Assembly: GCA_022539475.1 (NCBI GenBank)
Contig: VCMS01000108.1
Span: forward strand, 62,001 to 126,000
Direction: 5' to 3'
Length of the DNA: 64,000 bases
Origin: Gracilaria domingensis
Taxonomy: Eukaryota; Rhodophyta; Florideophyceae; Gracilariales; Gracilariaceae
Part shown: positions 1-8,928 of the stretch, one piece after another
Layout: every line of letters begins with the position of its first letter
Position numbering within the stretch: the stretch's first letter is position 1
Position numbers and translations under genes: made by a program
The notes under the pieces: model-generated
What the model saw: the letters and a program-made list of their open reading frames with translations, nothing else
Databases searched by the model: none
Told to the model about the DNA's origin: nothing

Positions 1-121
1 TGGTGACGTGATCCTTCATGACGAAATGTAGTTGATAGGTTGACGAACGATAGAGATAGGAGCATAAGACGCACGAGACTTATTCTTATAGTCTAGATCA
101 TAGGTTAGTTTGCATCTGAAT

Positions 122-176
122 TTGCCATGACGGCAGGTCATGGCAAGTGTAATTGCCATGATGGCAGGTCATGGCA
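122..176. repeat. Tandem pair of 24-bp hairpin units
   Basis: Two near-identical 24-bp units (122-145 and 153-176) lie 31 bp apart. Each is a fold-back: TGCCATGA, a 7-nt spacer, then TCATGGCA. They sit about 220 bp upstream of a TATA-like box at 393-399, so they could be protein-binding or enhancer elements of the old transposon promoter downstream. That role is inference; the repeat and pairing are seen directly. Confidence 0.6.
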
Positions 177-357
177 GTTTCATTCGCCAGCATGGCGGTA
201 TGACACCTTTTCATAGGTACAAGTGCATTCCACGACGAAGGCTGCGTGGCGTAGGCGCCCCCTGCGGTGGCAAATGCGCCAAACATATCTACCGTCTACA
301 GCTCTCATTGGGTAGGGCAGTAGATACAACGCAGCCATTGGCCAAGCCAACCGTACC

Positions 358-447
358 GTCGATTCTCGCCGGGAATCGACGCTGCGGTTGTGCATAAAAG
401 GGCCGGAGCAGTCGCCTCCGACTCAACTCCGGCCAGACCACTTCCCC
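358..447 (+). promoter_or_regulatory. Transposon-type promoter: TATA box, hairpin, conserved initiator block
   Basis: In order: a perfect 8-bp inverted repeat (358-365 with 373-380), a TATA-like box ATAAAAG (394-400), a stem GGCCGGAG/CTCCGGCC (401-408 with 427-434), then the block CAGACCACTTCCCC ending at 447 and a long pyrimidine-rich leader. The gypsy LTR at 12826-12884 has the same order with a different stem sequence. The spacing suggests transcription starts near the CAGACC block. It probably drives the zinc-finger transcript at 1017-1517 or the Crypton-like element. No RNA evidence is available. Confidence 0.5.
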
Positions 448-1016
448 TTCAAAGAGCTCCCCCAACCCCCCACTCCTCATCTCTTTCCCCCTTTGTAGTC
501 TCAACCTTCTTCCCCCCATCCCCAACCTCTCTCACTCTCCCCCTTTGGCGGCTTGGTCTCACCGCCCACAACCTTCCCTGCTACTCACACAGCCCCTCCT
601 CTAGGCTCGTCTCGTGTGAGTCGGCAAAGCGTCCGCACTACCCTACCGTTGGGTTAGCCTTGTGCGGGCGTGCCTCTCTCTCCCGAAGTCCGTTCTTCCT
701 GGTTCCCAGTCTCTCCGTCTTCTCCGTGGTGGTTCTCCTTGTTGTCGTTGTTCTCGTTATCATTGTTTCCCGTTTCTACGCGCCACGGTTGTCTTTGTTG
801 TTGCTTCCCTTCGTTCCTTCGTCGTTGTGCGGGCCTCGCCTGCCTGCATCTGTTTCTTTGCTTCTCTTGTCGGCCTTCGACTCTGGTTTCGCTGGTTCTT
901 TTGAATTGCGATTCCGTTCTTCAAATAGTGCTGCTTTGCACCTTTTGTTGCTAGACACACTGTGTGATACGGCGTAGGGTCCCCATTAACCCACGGCCCT
1001 GAGGCAATCGTTCAAG
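448..1016 (+). other. Pyrimidine-rich leader, LTR-like, no gene
   Basis: Long C/T-rich stretch downstream of the promoter module. It resembles in texture and scattered short matches the leader of the gypsy LTR (12885-13530). Open frames here are low-complexity Leu/Ser/Pro/Phe strings typical of pyrimidine tracts and are not supported as genes. I read it as a 5' untranslated leader. Confidence 0.4.
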
Positions 1017-1517
1017 AGTAAGTTGTTCTCAGCTGCTCTTTTGGCATTTTGTGTGACTACTAACCTCTTGTTTCTTTCACATCAAGTGCCAAAGTCTTTC
1101 GTCTCATCCAGCGAGTATTCGTCCGTGGTTGACCCGTACGAGCGTCTAGAAGAAGTCCCCGATCCCGTTCCGCAGATAAAGAAGACGGCTGTGCAGCCTC
1201 TTGACGGGCCACGCGAGCGCCACATTTTTCGCGTAGCCACTCAGAAGGAGAAGCGCCGTCGCAACCCTCCGCCGCGTAAGCGAATCTTCCAACGCTGTCG
1301 TGTCTGTGACATCAAGGTCCAGAGCCAGCGTCAGCTTGAAGTCCATCAAGCCGGCCGTCGCCATCGCAGAGCTTTGCGCCGTGCAAATTACACCGAGCTG
1401 GACATCCACTGCAAGGCTTGCGACATCCGGTTCTCTGAAGCCCACGATCTGCGCGTCCACTACAGGAGCCTTCGTCATCGTGCGACACTTAGAAAGAAGA
1501 ACAATACTATCTTTTAG
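1017..1517 (+). CDS. Small two-zinc-finger protein; start codon assembled by splicing
   Basis: Predicted product of 143 residues. The A of the ATG is base 1017 and the TG is 1087-1088, joined by removal of an intron at 1018-1086. Upstream in the same frame a stop (TAA, 987-989) comes before any ATG. After an acidic N-terminus and a basic stretch there are two C2H2 fingers of the U1/matrin (zf-met) spacing: C-x2-C-x12-H-x5-H in CRVC..H..H and in CKAC..H..H. In known families such fingers bind RNA, often double-stranded. The gene sits between an LTR-like promoter and the Crypton-like recombinase gene, so it may be an accessory ORF of that element. It could instead be a host gene trapped in the nest. 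Finger identity is firm; the role is unknown. Confidence 0.55.
   Translation, partial: SKLFSAALLAFCVTTNLLFLSHQVPKSFVSSSEYSSVVDPYERLEEVPDPVPQIKKTAVQPLDGPRERHIFRVATQKEKRRRNPPPRKRIFQRCRVCDIKVQSQRQLEVHQAGRRHRRALRRANYTELDIHCKACDIRFSEAHDLRVHYRSLRHRATLRKKNNTIF
1018..1086 (+). other. Intron with consensus splice signals
   Basis: A 69-nt intron: donor GTAAGT at 1018, perfect TACTAAC branch point at 1058-1064, then the pyrimidine tract CTTGTTTCTTTCAC and acceptor AAG ending at 1086. This is the clearest intron in the window. The same branch-point core recurs in the copine-like, mL53 and metallophosphatase introns. Confidence 0.75.
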
Positions 1518-1803
1518 AGCACAGGTCTCTCTTCTCATTGTCCAGTTGTGACACATTCCTATCCATATCGCATTACATATATCATCCTTGTTTGTTTTTC
1601 CTTATTTTTTTGTCTATCGTTTGGTACCGCTATTCTGTTCTTGTGTTCGTGCTTTTGTTGTTTGGCTTCTGCCGCACTCTATCTACGTAAGCTTATATTT
1701 GGCTAGTGCTTCTTCGTCCGGTTGGACTGGTACTCTACGAGAGCAAACCTTATTTTTATTGTTTTTGCCCCCTTTGGCTGTAACCGCCGGCGTCATCACC
1801 AAA
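1518..1803 (+). other. LTR-end-like stretch before the recombinase gene
   Basis: No gene seen. Bases from about 1715 to 1809 can be aligned by eye with the end of the gypsy LTR: CTGGTACTCT followed by CGAG, a TTTATTGT segment, then AAAATGGCG. In the intact gypsy element that last motif is the gag start at the LTR end. This may be a diverged solo LTR or a shared leader. Similarity is partial, so confidence is modest. Confidence 0.35.
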
Positions 1804-2106
1804 ATGGCGTTTTCAGGGACTTCCGAAACAAGGCGGAGTGTAATGCATCCAATGCATGCATTTTGCATGGTTCTCATGAACCTGTTTCAATACCTTTCAT
1901 CCCGACGGCTCCTAATGATCCCCTTGTTACTCAAGATGAGGATACGACGCAAAGCTACATGTCTGGAACCCCACTCCCGTCTTCTCCCGTGCTCTTTTTC
2001 GAGGAAGAAGAGTCCGTGCCGTCTTAGACATCCCGGGATAATTGCGTCGCCGCAGAATCTCCGATTAAGACTCACGTTGAGGATACAGTTCGCAGTGGTG
2101 AACAGC
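1804..2106 (+). pseudogene. Crypton-like tyrosine recombinase, 5' part (interrupted by MULE)
   Basis: This piece is rich in Pro, Ser and acidic residues and carries an in-frame TAG at 2025-2027. If the MULE (2107-10214) and one copy of its 9-bp target duplication are removed, the frame runs without a break into the ORF fragment at 10224-10507 and on to the recombinase domain. The true start is uncertain: an ATG at 1804 lies in a different frame. It is the N-terminal non-catalytic part of the element described at 10224-11915. Confidence 0.45.
2098..2106. repeat. MULE target-site duplication, left copy
   Basis: GTGAACAGC, identical to 10215-10223 on the other side of the element. Nine bases is the usual Mutator duplication length. 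Confidence 0.85.
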
Positions 2107-2561
2107 ACTGGACTTTAAACTCCCTACAATGTCCGTCACGATGTGTCGTGAACGGCGGGTTGCCGCCGGTCGCCGTGTCCGTTGAAGCATTACACAACAC
2201 GGCATTACACGCACCGATTGCAGCTGTTGTGCACCGATGCACGCACTATTGTTCACGCGCTGCCTCCGCCGGAGGTCAAAACCTTGCAAGCTGATCTCGC
2301 CGGCTGTGTTCACCAGTCTCCTCCCTCGTCGTCGCTCAGCCTTTGCGCCTTCGGCGCCATTCGCGCTTCGCGCCCTTTTGCGCACTCCTGCGTTATCTCC
2401 TCGCCTTTGGCGCCCCCTGGCGTCATTTGCCACCATCGTTGTCGCTCAATCTACATCACGCGCCCTCGTGCTCTCCCGCACAGCCAACAATGCCACACTC
2501 TTCTTGCTACTGGCTTCCCTCTGTCCCGCTTAGCCTTGGTTGATCGACGTTCCCCGCCCTT
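2107..2561 (+). repeat. MULE left terminal inverted repeat (455 bp)
   Basis: Matches, in reverse complement, 6979-7411 plus 10194-10214, with a scatter of substitutions. Both repeats end inward at CCGCCCTT. ORFs that appear inside both copies (for example 2182-2655 and its mirror 6794-7357) are consequences of the duplicated sequence and not genes. Confidence 0.85.
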
Positions 2562-3288
2562 TTGCTCTAGGTCTCATCTTTTGGCTTCGATGTGCCTCTC
2601 TTGGTCAGTGTCCACCACTGATTGCGTCGCTTTCTCTTTCTTGCTCTGCTTTTAGCATCATTCTCGGCTCCGGCTTTTCCGCGTCTTGCGGCCACTCGCG
2701 TTTGATTTCTACCTCCGACGCCTTCCGGCCTCCTTCGTGTCACGCCTTTTTACATTGACTATCTTCGCGCCACTTTTGTAGCCATGGTAGGTGCTACAGC
2801 GCTTTGTGCGCTGAGGTGCAATCGGCGCCATCGTCGCAGTCTTTGTCAGCAGGGTGGGTCTTGCTCCGTTTGGACAACATCTCATCAAGTTTTCGCCGTC
2901 AACGCAACTTTAATTTTTTTGTGAGCGCTGTATTGTAGTGTGCGCTGCACGTCATTCTCACCATTCTCGCCATTCTTCTGGTTCAGTTGTTCTCTATACC
3001 ATTTGCGCTATGCTGCCCTACTTTCAGCGCTATCGTCAATCTTCTTCGGCACTTTCGTCGTTACTTTTCAGGGCTTTTTCGTTGCCTTAATTGTTACTAG
3101 TAAAATGTTCGGCAAACTCATGGGTATCTAGAGTGATCAAGGGAGACGTATTTGGGTACCGGACAGGAATAATTTGGGGACGGACAGAATTTATAAGGGG
3201 AAAGGACTGGATTTTAGTTTTGGCACCAACCAAGCGCGGAGCACAATAATTGCGTAAGGTTCCTTGGTATACAGTGTTGGGCTTTGAA
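2562..3288 (+). other. MULE left subterminal region, no gene
   Basis: Pyrimidine-rich internal sequence between the left inverted repeat and the transposase start. It ends with an AT-richer stretch (about 3130-3250) that probably holds the transposase promoter and leader. No ORF with recognisable content is seen. Confidence 0.4.
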
Positions 3289-5892
3289 ATGTTCTTCAAG
3301 TATCTACTCATCGACATCAAGAACTCAGTGGACGTCATGGGTAATCCGCGAATATTATACCACGAACTGTTTGAAAGCATTCCACCATACGAAGATGTGA
3401 TGGACGCGCTACTTTGTACGCTGCAAGTGACTACAGAAGATATCGAATCAACGTTTCGTGCTATCACTCAAGAGAACGATGAGATTTCAATGGACGAGAA
3501 CTTTTTTACAGCCATATACATGAAGCTGTTGGATCATAGGGAGCAATGGACTCTTTCTGCACTTCGCTCGTTTGCGGTTACGACTTGCAGTGGTTGCAAT
3601 AAAGCGTTCACTACGGACTGTTTCTTTTCGAATACTAGCTTCACTCTCACACAGAGATGTTACAAGTGTCGCAGTGAAACTAAAACCTGCGAGGCCCCAA
3701 CTGTGGTGAACGCGAAGTTGTCGGGTAGAAACCTCACTTCAGATATGTTTGTGTCTGTGTACAAGACCATCATTGAAGCAGCCCGTCACCTCTCCTATCC
3801 AACCGAAGTACTCTGTGTAGCCTATGACTGCTTGTTTGACTTAACAGTCTCTGAGCCCAATGATACAGGGCATGATTGCAGCGCTCTGCCAGACAATATG
3901 GTAGGTACCGCACAGCAAGAATTTCTCTCAATTGTGCAGAAGATAGAGAAGTATACATACATTGTGGATCAAAGAGCTTCGGGTACCCGCAAGTCGGAAT
4001 CGTACATATGCAGTCAGAGGCGCACTAAACAACCCAACATGAACCGGCCAATCAAGAGACATCGCCAGTCTAAAAAGGAAATGGACTGTGGAGGTTTCTT
4101 ATCTTTCTCTTACAGACGTGGTTACAACGCGGTTGCTAGAGTAAAACATGAACGACATCATGAAAAGCTACAAAAGCTGCCACCACTTAATTTGAGAGCA
4201 CCAGGCGCAGAAAGAGAAATTAAGGTCATGATTGAAGCCGGCATGACACCATTCCAGATATGTGAGCACATTCGAAGAATGTTTAAAGTGGAGTTTCAAT
4301 ACCACGAAGTATACTACATCTGGAGCAGAGAGTTGGAGAATCGTTCCAAGAAGTGTGCTGATCCCACTGATTCTGCTCTGCGAATGATTGAAGATTCGAG
4401 CAACATTGATTTACTTTACATGAAGTACGATCCATTCTGGGTTGGATTCGTAGTGAGAACGGGACTGGAAATTGCTAGGCAACGTAACATTGTAGAGATT
4501 CAAATTGACTCTACATATAAGACGAACAGCAACAGTATGGAATTGTTCGCTGTGATTGGCTCATACATTGGTGTCGGGTTTCCTCTTTCCTATCTACTTC
4601 TCGACTCTCAAAAGCCAGATGAAGCAGAAGAAGGGTATGGGATAAGAGTTCTGACTACATTTTTGGATAGTTTTAAACGCGCAACTCCATATATCAAGCC
4701 ATTGTTTTTCTTTAGTGACAAAGACAAAGCGCAGTTGTCAGCAATTTTTAACGTGTACAGGATTCATCCTTCTATGTGTTTGTGGCACATGAAACGCGCG
4801 ATGAAGAAGAAATTCAATGAGCTAAGAAAAACCGAGTGCACATTATACAAAAAGAAGTTGGAAAGTGAAGCGTTGTCATTGATCACCTACCACTACCATC
4901 TGCATCCATTCTTTGTTAAGTTGTCCTTGAAGGCTATACATGCGCTATGTATATCCGAAATGGATACGTTTTGCGATAGCTACCCACTGTTGCAAAAATG
5001 TCTCATGGATAACTGGTACAAGGCAGAGTGGTTTTCCAAGTGGGGAAGACGACGTACTGATTTCGTGCCAATTGCTAAGACGACAATGATGGTTGAAAGT
5101 CATTGGAGGGTACTGAAGAGGTTATACCTGCACAACTACAATCGCCCCAGAGTCGACCTTCTTGTGTACATAATTGATCGCAACTTTCTATCGAAGTACA
5201 AATTTGATTTTGAATCATACATTACTGGGCGTAAGAAGCCCTCTTGGTGGAAGTCCTTTACAAAAGAATGGAGAGCAGCTGCAATTAGGCAGCATAGCCA
5301 CGTTTACCAGACTGATATCCAAGCATGGAACTGCTCTTGCAAAGCCTTTTTGCTCAGCAGATTTATGTTCTGCAAACACCTTGTCAAAGGCAGGAGCCGT
5401 CCTTTGTACCGTGTCATCATTCGGAGTCGTCGGCCTCCCTTCCTTTGTTTTGCCAGAGCAGAGGGCAATTACACCGCAATCTTTACTGAAGAAGACGCAA
5501 CCAATTACTGCCGAGATGATGATTACTTCCTCGAAGGTCGCACCTCACAACCGTTGCCTCTGCCAAGCCACGCCGCACTGCCTAGCAACAATAAACCATT
5601 CGCGGTAGAGATTACTGAGCAAAGCGATAACCCCTTTCTCGAATTAGATGATTCGGTAGAAATTGTTCAGCATAACCAAGTCTCGACATCGGACGAAATC
5701 CGCTCTCTTCTTGAATGGACTTTGGAGCATCTCCGGCAGCTGCGTGAAACGAGTGCATCCGCAAAACAGACTCAGCACCTTCGAAAGGTCTTACAGAAGC
5801 TGTTCGAATACCGCACCGACGTTCGAAAGAATCTACAGGCACGTGTAGCGCCTACTACATGGAGCAACCGAAACACACTTGAACTCCCGTGA
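3289..5892 (+). CDS. MULE transposase with SWIM zinc finger
   Basis: 867 residues from the first ATG (an in-frame TTG lies at 3250). A zinc-ribbon-like CSGC/CYKC pair is near residue 100. The catalytic RNase-H fold follows: first Asp in IDSTYKTN (residue 407), second Asp in SDKDKAQLS (477) followed by WHMKRAMKK, and Glu in VESHW (603). A SWIM finger CSC..FCKH starts at residue 682. This is the standard order of a MULE DDE transposase, which cuts and pastes the element by binding its inverted repeats. The frame is intact with all three catalytic residues, unlike the other DNA transposons in this nest. The C-terminal 150 residues are polar and coiled-coil-like, with no family I recognise. Confidence 0.9.
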   Translation: MFFKYLLIDIKNSVDVMGNPRILYHELFESIPPYEDVMDALLCTLQVTTEDIESTFRAITQENDEISMDENFFTAIYMKLLDHREQWTLSALRSFAVTTCSGCNKAFTTDCFFSNTSFTLTQRCYKCRSETKTCEAPTVVNAKLSGRNLTSDMFVSVYKTIIEAARHLSYPTEVLCVAYDCLFDLTVSEPNDTGHDCSALPDNMVGTAQQEFLSIVQKIEKYTYIVDQRASGTRKSESYICSQRRTKQPNMNRPIKRHRQSKKEMDCGGFLSFSYRRGYNAVARVKHERHHEKLQKLPPLNLRAPGAEREIKVMIEAGMTPFQICEHIRRMFKVEFQYHEVYYIWSRELENRSKKCADPTDSALRMIEDSSNIDLLYMKYDPFWVGFVVRTGLEIARQRNIVEIQIDSTYKTNSNSMELFAVIGSYIGVGFPLSYLLLDSQKPDEAEEGYGIRVLTTFLDSFKRATPYIKPLFFFSDKDKAQLSAIFNVYRIHPSMCLWHMKRAMKKKFNELRKTECTLYKKKLESEALSLITYHYHLHPFFVKLSLKAIHALCISEMDTFCDSYPLLQKCLMDNWYKAEWFSKWGRRRTDFVPIAKTTMMVESHWRVLKRLYLHNYNRPRVDLLVYIIDRNFLSKYKFDFESYITGRKKPSWWKSFTKEWRAAAIRQHSHVYQTDIQAWNCSCKAFLLSRFMFCKHLVKGRSRPLYRVIIRSRRPPFLCFARAEGNYTAIFTEEDATNYCRDDDYFLEGRTSQPLPLPSHAALPSNNKPFAVEITEQSDNPFLELDDSVEIVQHNQVSTSDEIRSLLEWTLEHLRQLRETSASAKQTQHLRKVLQKLFEYRTDVRKNLQARVAPTTWSNRNTLELP

Positions 5893-6978
5893 TAGATATA
5901 AAAGATATAGATACTCTTTCTTCTGCTCTGTTACCTGACCTTCCTTCCTCCCGTGTATGCCGTCCTAGAGAACATAACTTTGTGCCGATATTGCGGTTGT
6001 ATCAATTTCTGGACGGGGATGGCGCAGAGGGCGACGAAGGTGTTCACCAGAGCGGTGTAGAGCAGCAAAACAAAGCTGGAGTGATAAGCAGTGCAAACTC
6101 GGGAGAAAAAAAAGAGGTCAAACAGGGGTGAGGACCAGCGACGAAGATTGGTGGCAAGGGTGGGAAGCTTCAAAAGCAGAGGGCGGCAAGGTCAAGTAGT
6201 CTCATGGAGCGGGCACGAAGTGGGGCGGTATATCAATGAAGATTAGAAAAACAGCAAAGTCGACATCGAAGCCTATGTAACGTACGTACTGATGGCGAAA
6301 AGGCCCTAGCTCGATCGGTAGTATGGTGAAAAAATGGCGACTTGAAAGAGAAAAGGGCACCAAGAGCAACGACGACTGTGAATCTGCCAAAGATAGAGAT
6401 GGAGCCCGAAGTTGGCGAGGAGAAGACCAGGGGCCCAGTGATGTGAAGGTTAGAGGGCGTGAGCGCTGGCGTGGCAGTAGCAGATTTGGCGGCACAGAGT
6501 AGCAAGGAAACCGCAAGGAAACCGCCAAAGGCGGAGCAAGCAGAAGGCAAGATCGAGGTTGGGAGAGCACAAAAAAGAGAGTGGCAGAGGTAGCGCGCTG
6601 GAGAACGCGAAAGACGTTAGACGCGAGCAAAGCAAGGCAAGCGATGGAGGATTAGTAACGAAGACCGAGCGACGAAGAGCCAGCGGAAAAAGACACGAGA
6701 TGGAAGCCAAGCGGCAGAGAATGAAAGTCGTAGGCCAAGCAGCAGAGAACGAGCGACAGAAGCCAACCGATGAAGGACGAGCAATGACGGATGTCAAGCT
6801 GCGACTATGCGACGACACGAGAAAGAGAGAATGGAGCGGTTCAGAGCGTGGCAGGCGTCGGGGGTCACCAAGAGGAGCCAAATGCGTGAAAGGCGAGGAA
6901 ACAACGAATTAGAAACATTGCCGGCGTTACCTGCGGGTAAACTACGAGGGAGAAGTAAAGCATAGGTGACGACTCTGA
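5893..6978. other. MULE right subterminal region, no gene
   Basis: Purine-rich on the plus strand, mirroring the pyrimidine-rich left interior. Open frames on both strands are low-complexity and continue into the inverted repeat. No supported gene, RNA or regulatory site is recognised. Confidence 0.4.
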
Positions 6979-7411
6979 AGGGCGGGGAACGTCGATGGAC
7001 CAAGGCTGAGCGGGACAAAGGGAAGCCAGTAGCAAGAAGAGTGTGGCATTGTTGACTGTGCGGGAGAGCACGAGGGCGTGTGACGTAGATTGAGCGACAA
7101 AGATGGTGGCAAATGACGCCAGGGGGCGCCAAAGGCGAGGAGATAACGGAGGAGTGCGCAAAAGGGCGCGAAGCGCGAATGGCGCCGAAGGCGCAAAGGC
7201 TGAGTGACGACGAGGGAGTAGACTGGTGAACACATCCGGCGAGATCAGCTTGCAAGGTTTTGACCGCCGGCGGAGGCAGCGCGTGAACAATAGTGCGTGC
7301 ATCGGTGCACAACAGCTGCAATCGGTGCGTGTAATGCCGTGTTGTGTAATGCTTCAACGGACACGGCGACCGGCGGCAACCCGCCGTTCACGACACATCG
7401 TGATGGACATT
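6979..7411 (-). repeat. MULE right terminal inverted repeat, inner 433 bp
   Basis: Reverse complement of 2128-2561 with a low level of substitutions. The outermost 21 bp of this repeat are displaced to 10194-10214 by the Harbinger insertion at 7412-10190. The last three bases (ATT, 7409-7411) are repeated at 10191-10193. Confidence 0.85.
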
Positions 7412-7433
7412 ACTGAGCTTACGCCAAGGCACA

Positions 7434-7531
7434 ATTTTTGAAGTGTTTCAAAAATACACGCTTCCCTATTTGACTGAGATTTAATCTCCTGAAGTGTTGA
7501 AAGCGCTTTACGCATTTCAAAACTTCAGGAG
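7434..7531. repeat. Two subterminal fold-backs of the Harbinger element
   Basis: The first is TTTTTGAA/TTCAAAAA around 7435-7454. The second pairs 7486-7502 with 7515-7531 (CTCCTGAAGTGTTGAAA with one mismatch). Both contain TTGAA/TTCAA cores, so they may be repeated binding sites for the Myb-like protein or transposase. The pairing is seen; the function is inference. Confidence 0.5.
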
Positions 7532-7626
7532 TTCAAAACAAACGTCAAAACCAGCACCCCACCACCTCCCGTACCTCGTGCTCGCCCTCAAGACTTCCAA
7601 ACCCTTGTCCGAGGTATAGAAGCAAT

Positions 7627-8745
7627 ATGAGACAGAAAGACTTTACCATACGACGATGCAGTCGTCGTCTTCTCAACATGTCCGTGGCCCTGCAATGTAT
7701 TGCCAAACGATACTTGCGTCGCAAACAACGACCATCGTTGTTCAGTTCTACAGAATCGCTTCTCTTTCTCGCCTCGCTGTGGATACAGAGAAAACGCCAG
7801 ACCAAACTACTGCTTGACAGATCACATCGCATTGCGGAGACAGACTTTCGCTTTAACTTTAATCGGTTCAGCGATCATGAAGCGCTTCTACTCTTTCGCT
7901 TTCGAGTGCACGACGTCATACGCCTTTCCCAAGTAATTGGGTGGCCACAAAATAGGACGCACACAACAAGAAACCGTTATAAATGTGACACAGTTCTTGT
8001 TACCTGTGTGATTCTACGTCGTCTGGCAGTGCCGGACAGATGGTCGGATCTGGAACTACTGTTTGGAAAGCATGGATCGCAGCTCTCGGAGATTTTCTGG
8101 GAGGGTGTAGAACAGTTTGTAGAAGTACGAGGTCACCTTTTACTGGATGAAATACCACAAGCGTATGTACAGGAACGGGCAGAGATCTGGGCGGGAGCAA
8201 TCGCAGAAAAGTGTGGTACCATGGACAATTGTATCGGCTTCATCGACGGAACAGTGGTGGGAGTGGCTCGTCCAACAGGCCATATGCTACAGCTTGTAGT
8301 ATACAATGGACACAAAAGAAAGCATGCGCTTTAGTACCAGGCCGTAAACACCCCCGATGGAATTATACTGCATGCCCATGGGCCTACTGAAGGACGCAGA
8401 CACGATTGGTTTTTGTACATCTGCAGCGGTCTCGACAGCAACTTGGATGAAGTACTGAATATAGATGGAAAGCAGTTCGTACTGTACGGGGATTCAGGGT
8501 ACAACTGGCGTCAATTCCTCGACATTCCCTTCCGAGGAAGCAATCTAACGGCAAACCAGAAGACGTTCAATACGTCGATGTCACGCGTGAGGATAACCGT
8601 AGAGTGGATTTTCAAGGAGGTGAAGTGTTACTTTTCTATCGTTGATATGAAGAGAAAGATGAAGATTTGCGAATCCTCTGTTGGGCTCCTCTACATTGCG
8701 ACTATGTTACTGTGTAACCACGCAATTGCATTTATCCGAACCTGA
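7627..8745 (+). pseudogene. PIF/Harbinger DDE transposase with one in-frame stop
   Basis: A 372-codon frame from ATG 7627, interrupted once by TAG at 8332-8334 directly after KRKHAL. The same frame continues without any shift to 8745. Family motifs are all present: the first Asp in GFIDGT (about residue 207), GRRHDW, the second Asp in LYGDSGY (about 289) and Glu in VEWIFKE (about 326). This matches the DDE_Tnp_4 nuclease of PIF/Harbinger transposases, which cuts at 3-bp targets. The single stop suggests recent inactivation; readthrough is possible but unsupported. Confidence 0.8.
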
Positions 8746-8928
8746 TTTCCAAGTACTTCGCATGCGCCCGGCCTAGTTTTGAGAAATATATAACCCAAAG
8801 GTAGCCTTTTCCCTGCGGAGTGATAAACAAAGTCTTTCCGAGTGCGAGCCGTAGGCGAGCAGGAGGAAACACTTACTGCAGCCCCACAAGGGAAAAGACT
8901 ACCCACACCAGGCCTATAACCAGCCGCA

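Noticed and set aside
2182-2655. ORF in the left MULE repeat with a mirror copy at 6794-7357
   Set aside because: Both are inside the terminal inverted repeats and share sequence only because of them. Composition is low-complexity and no domain is seen.
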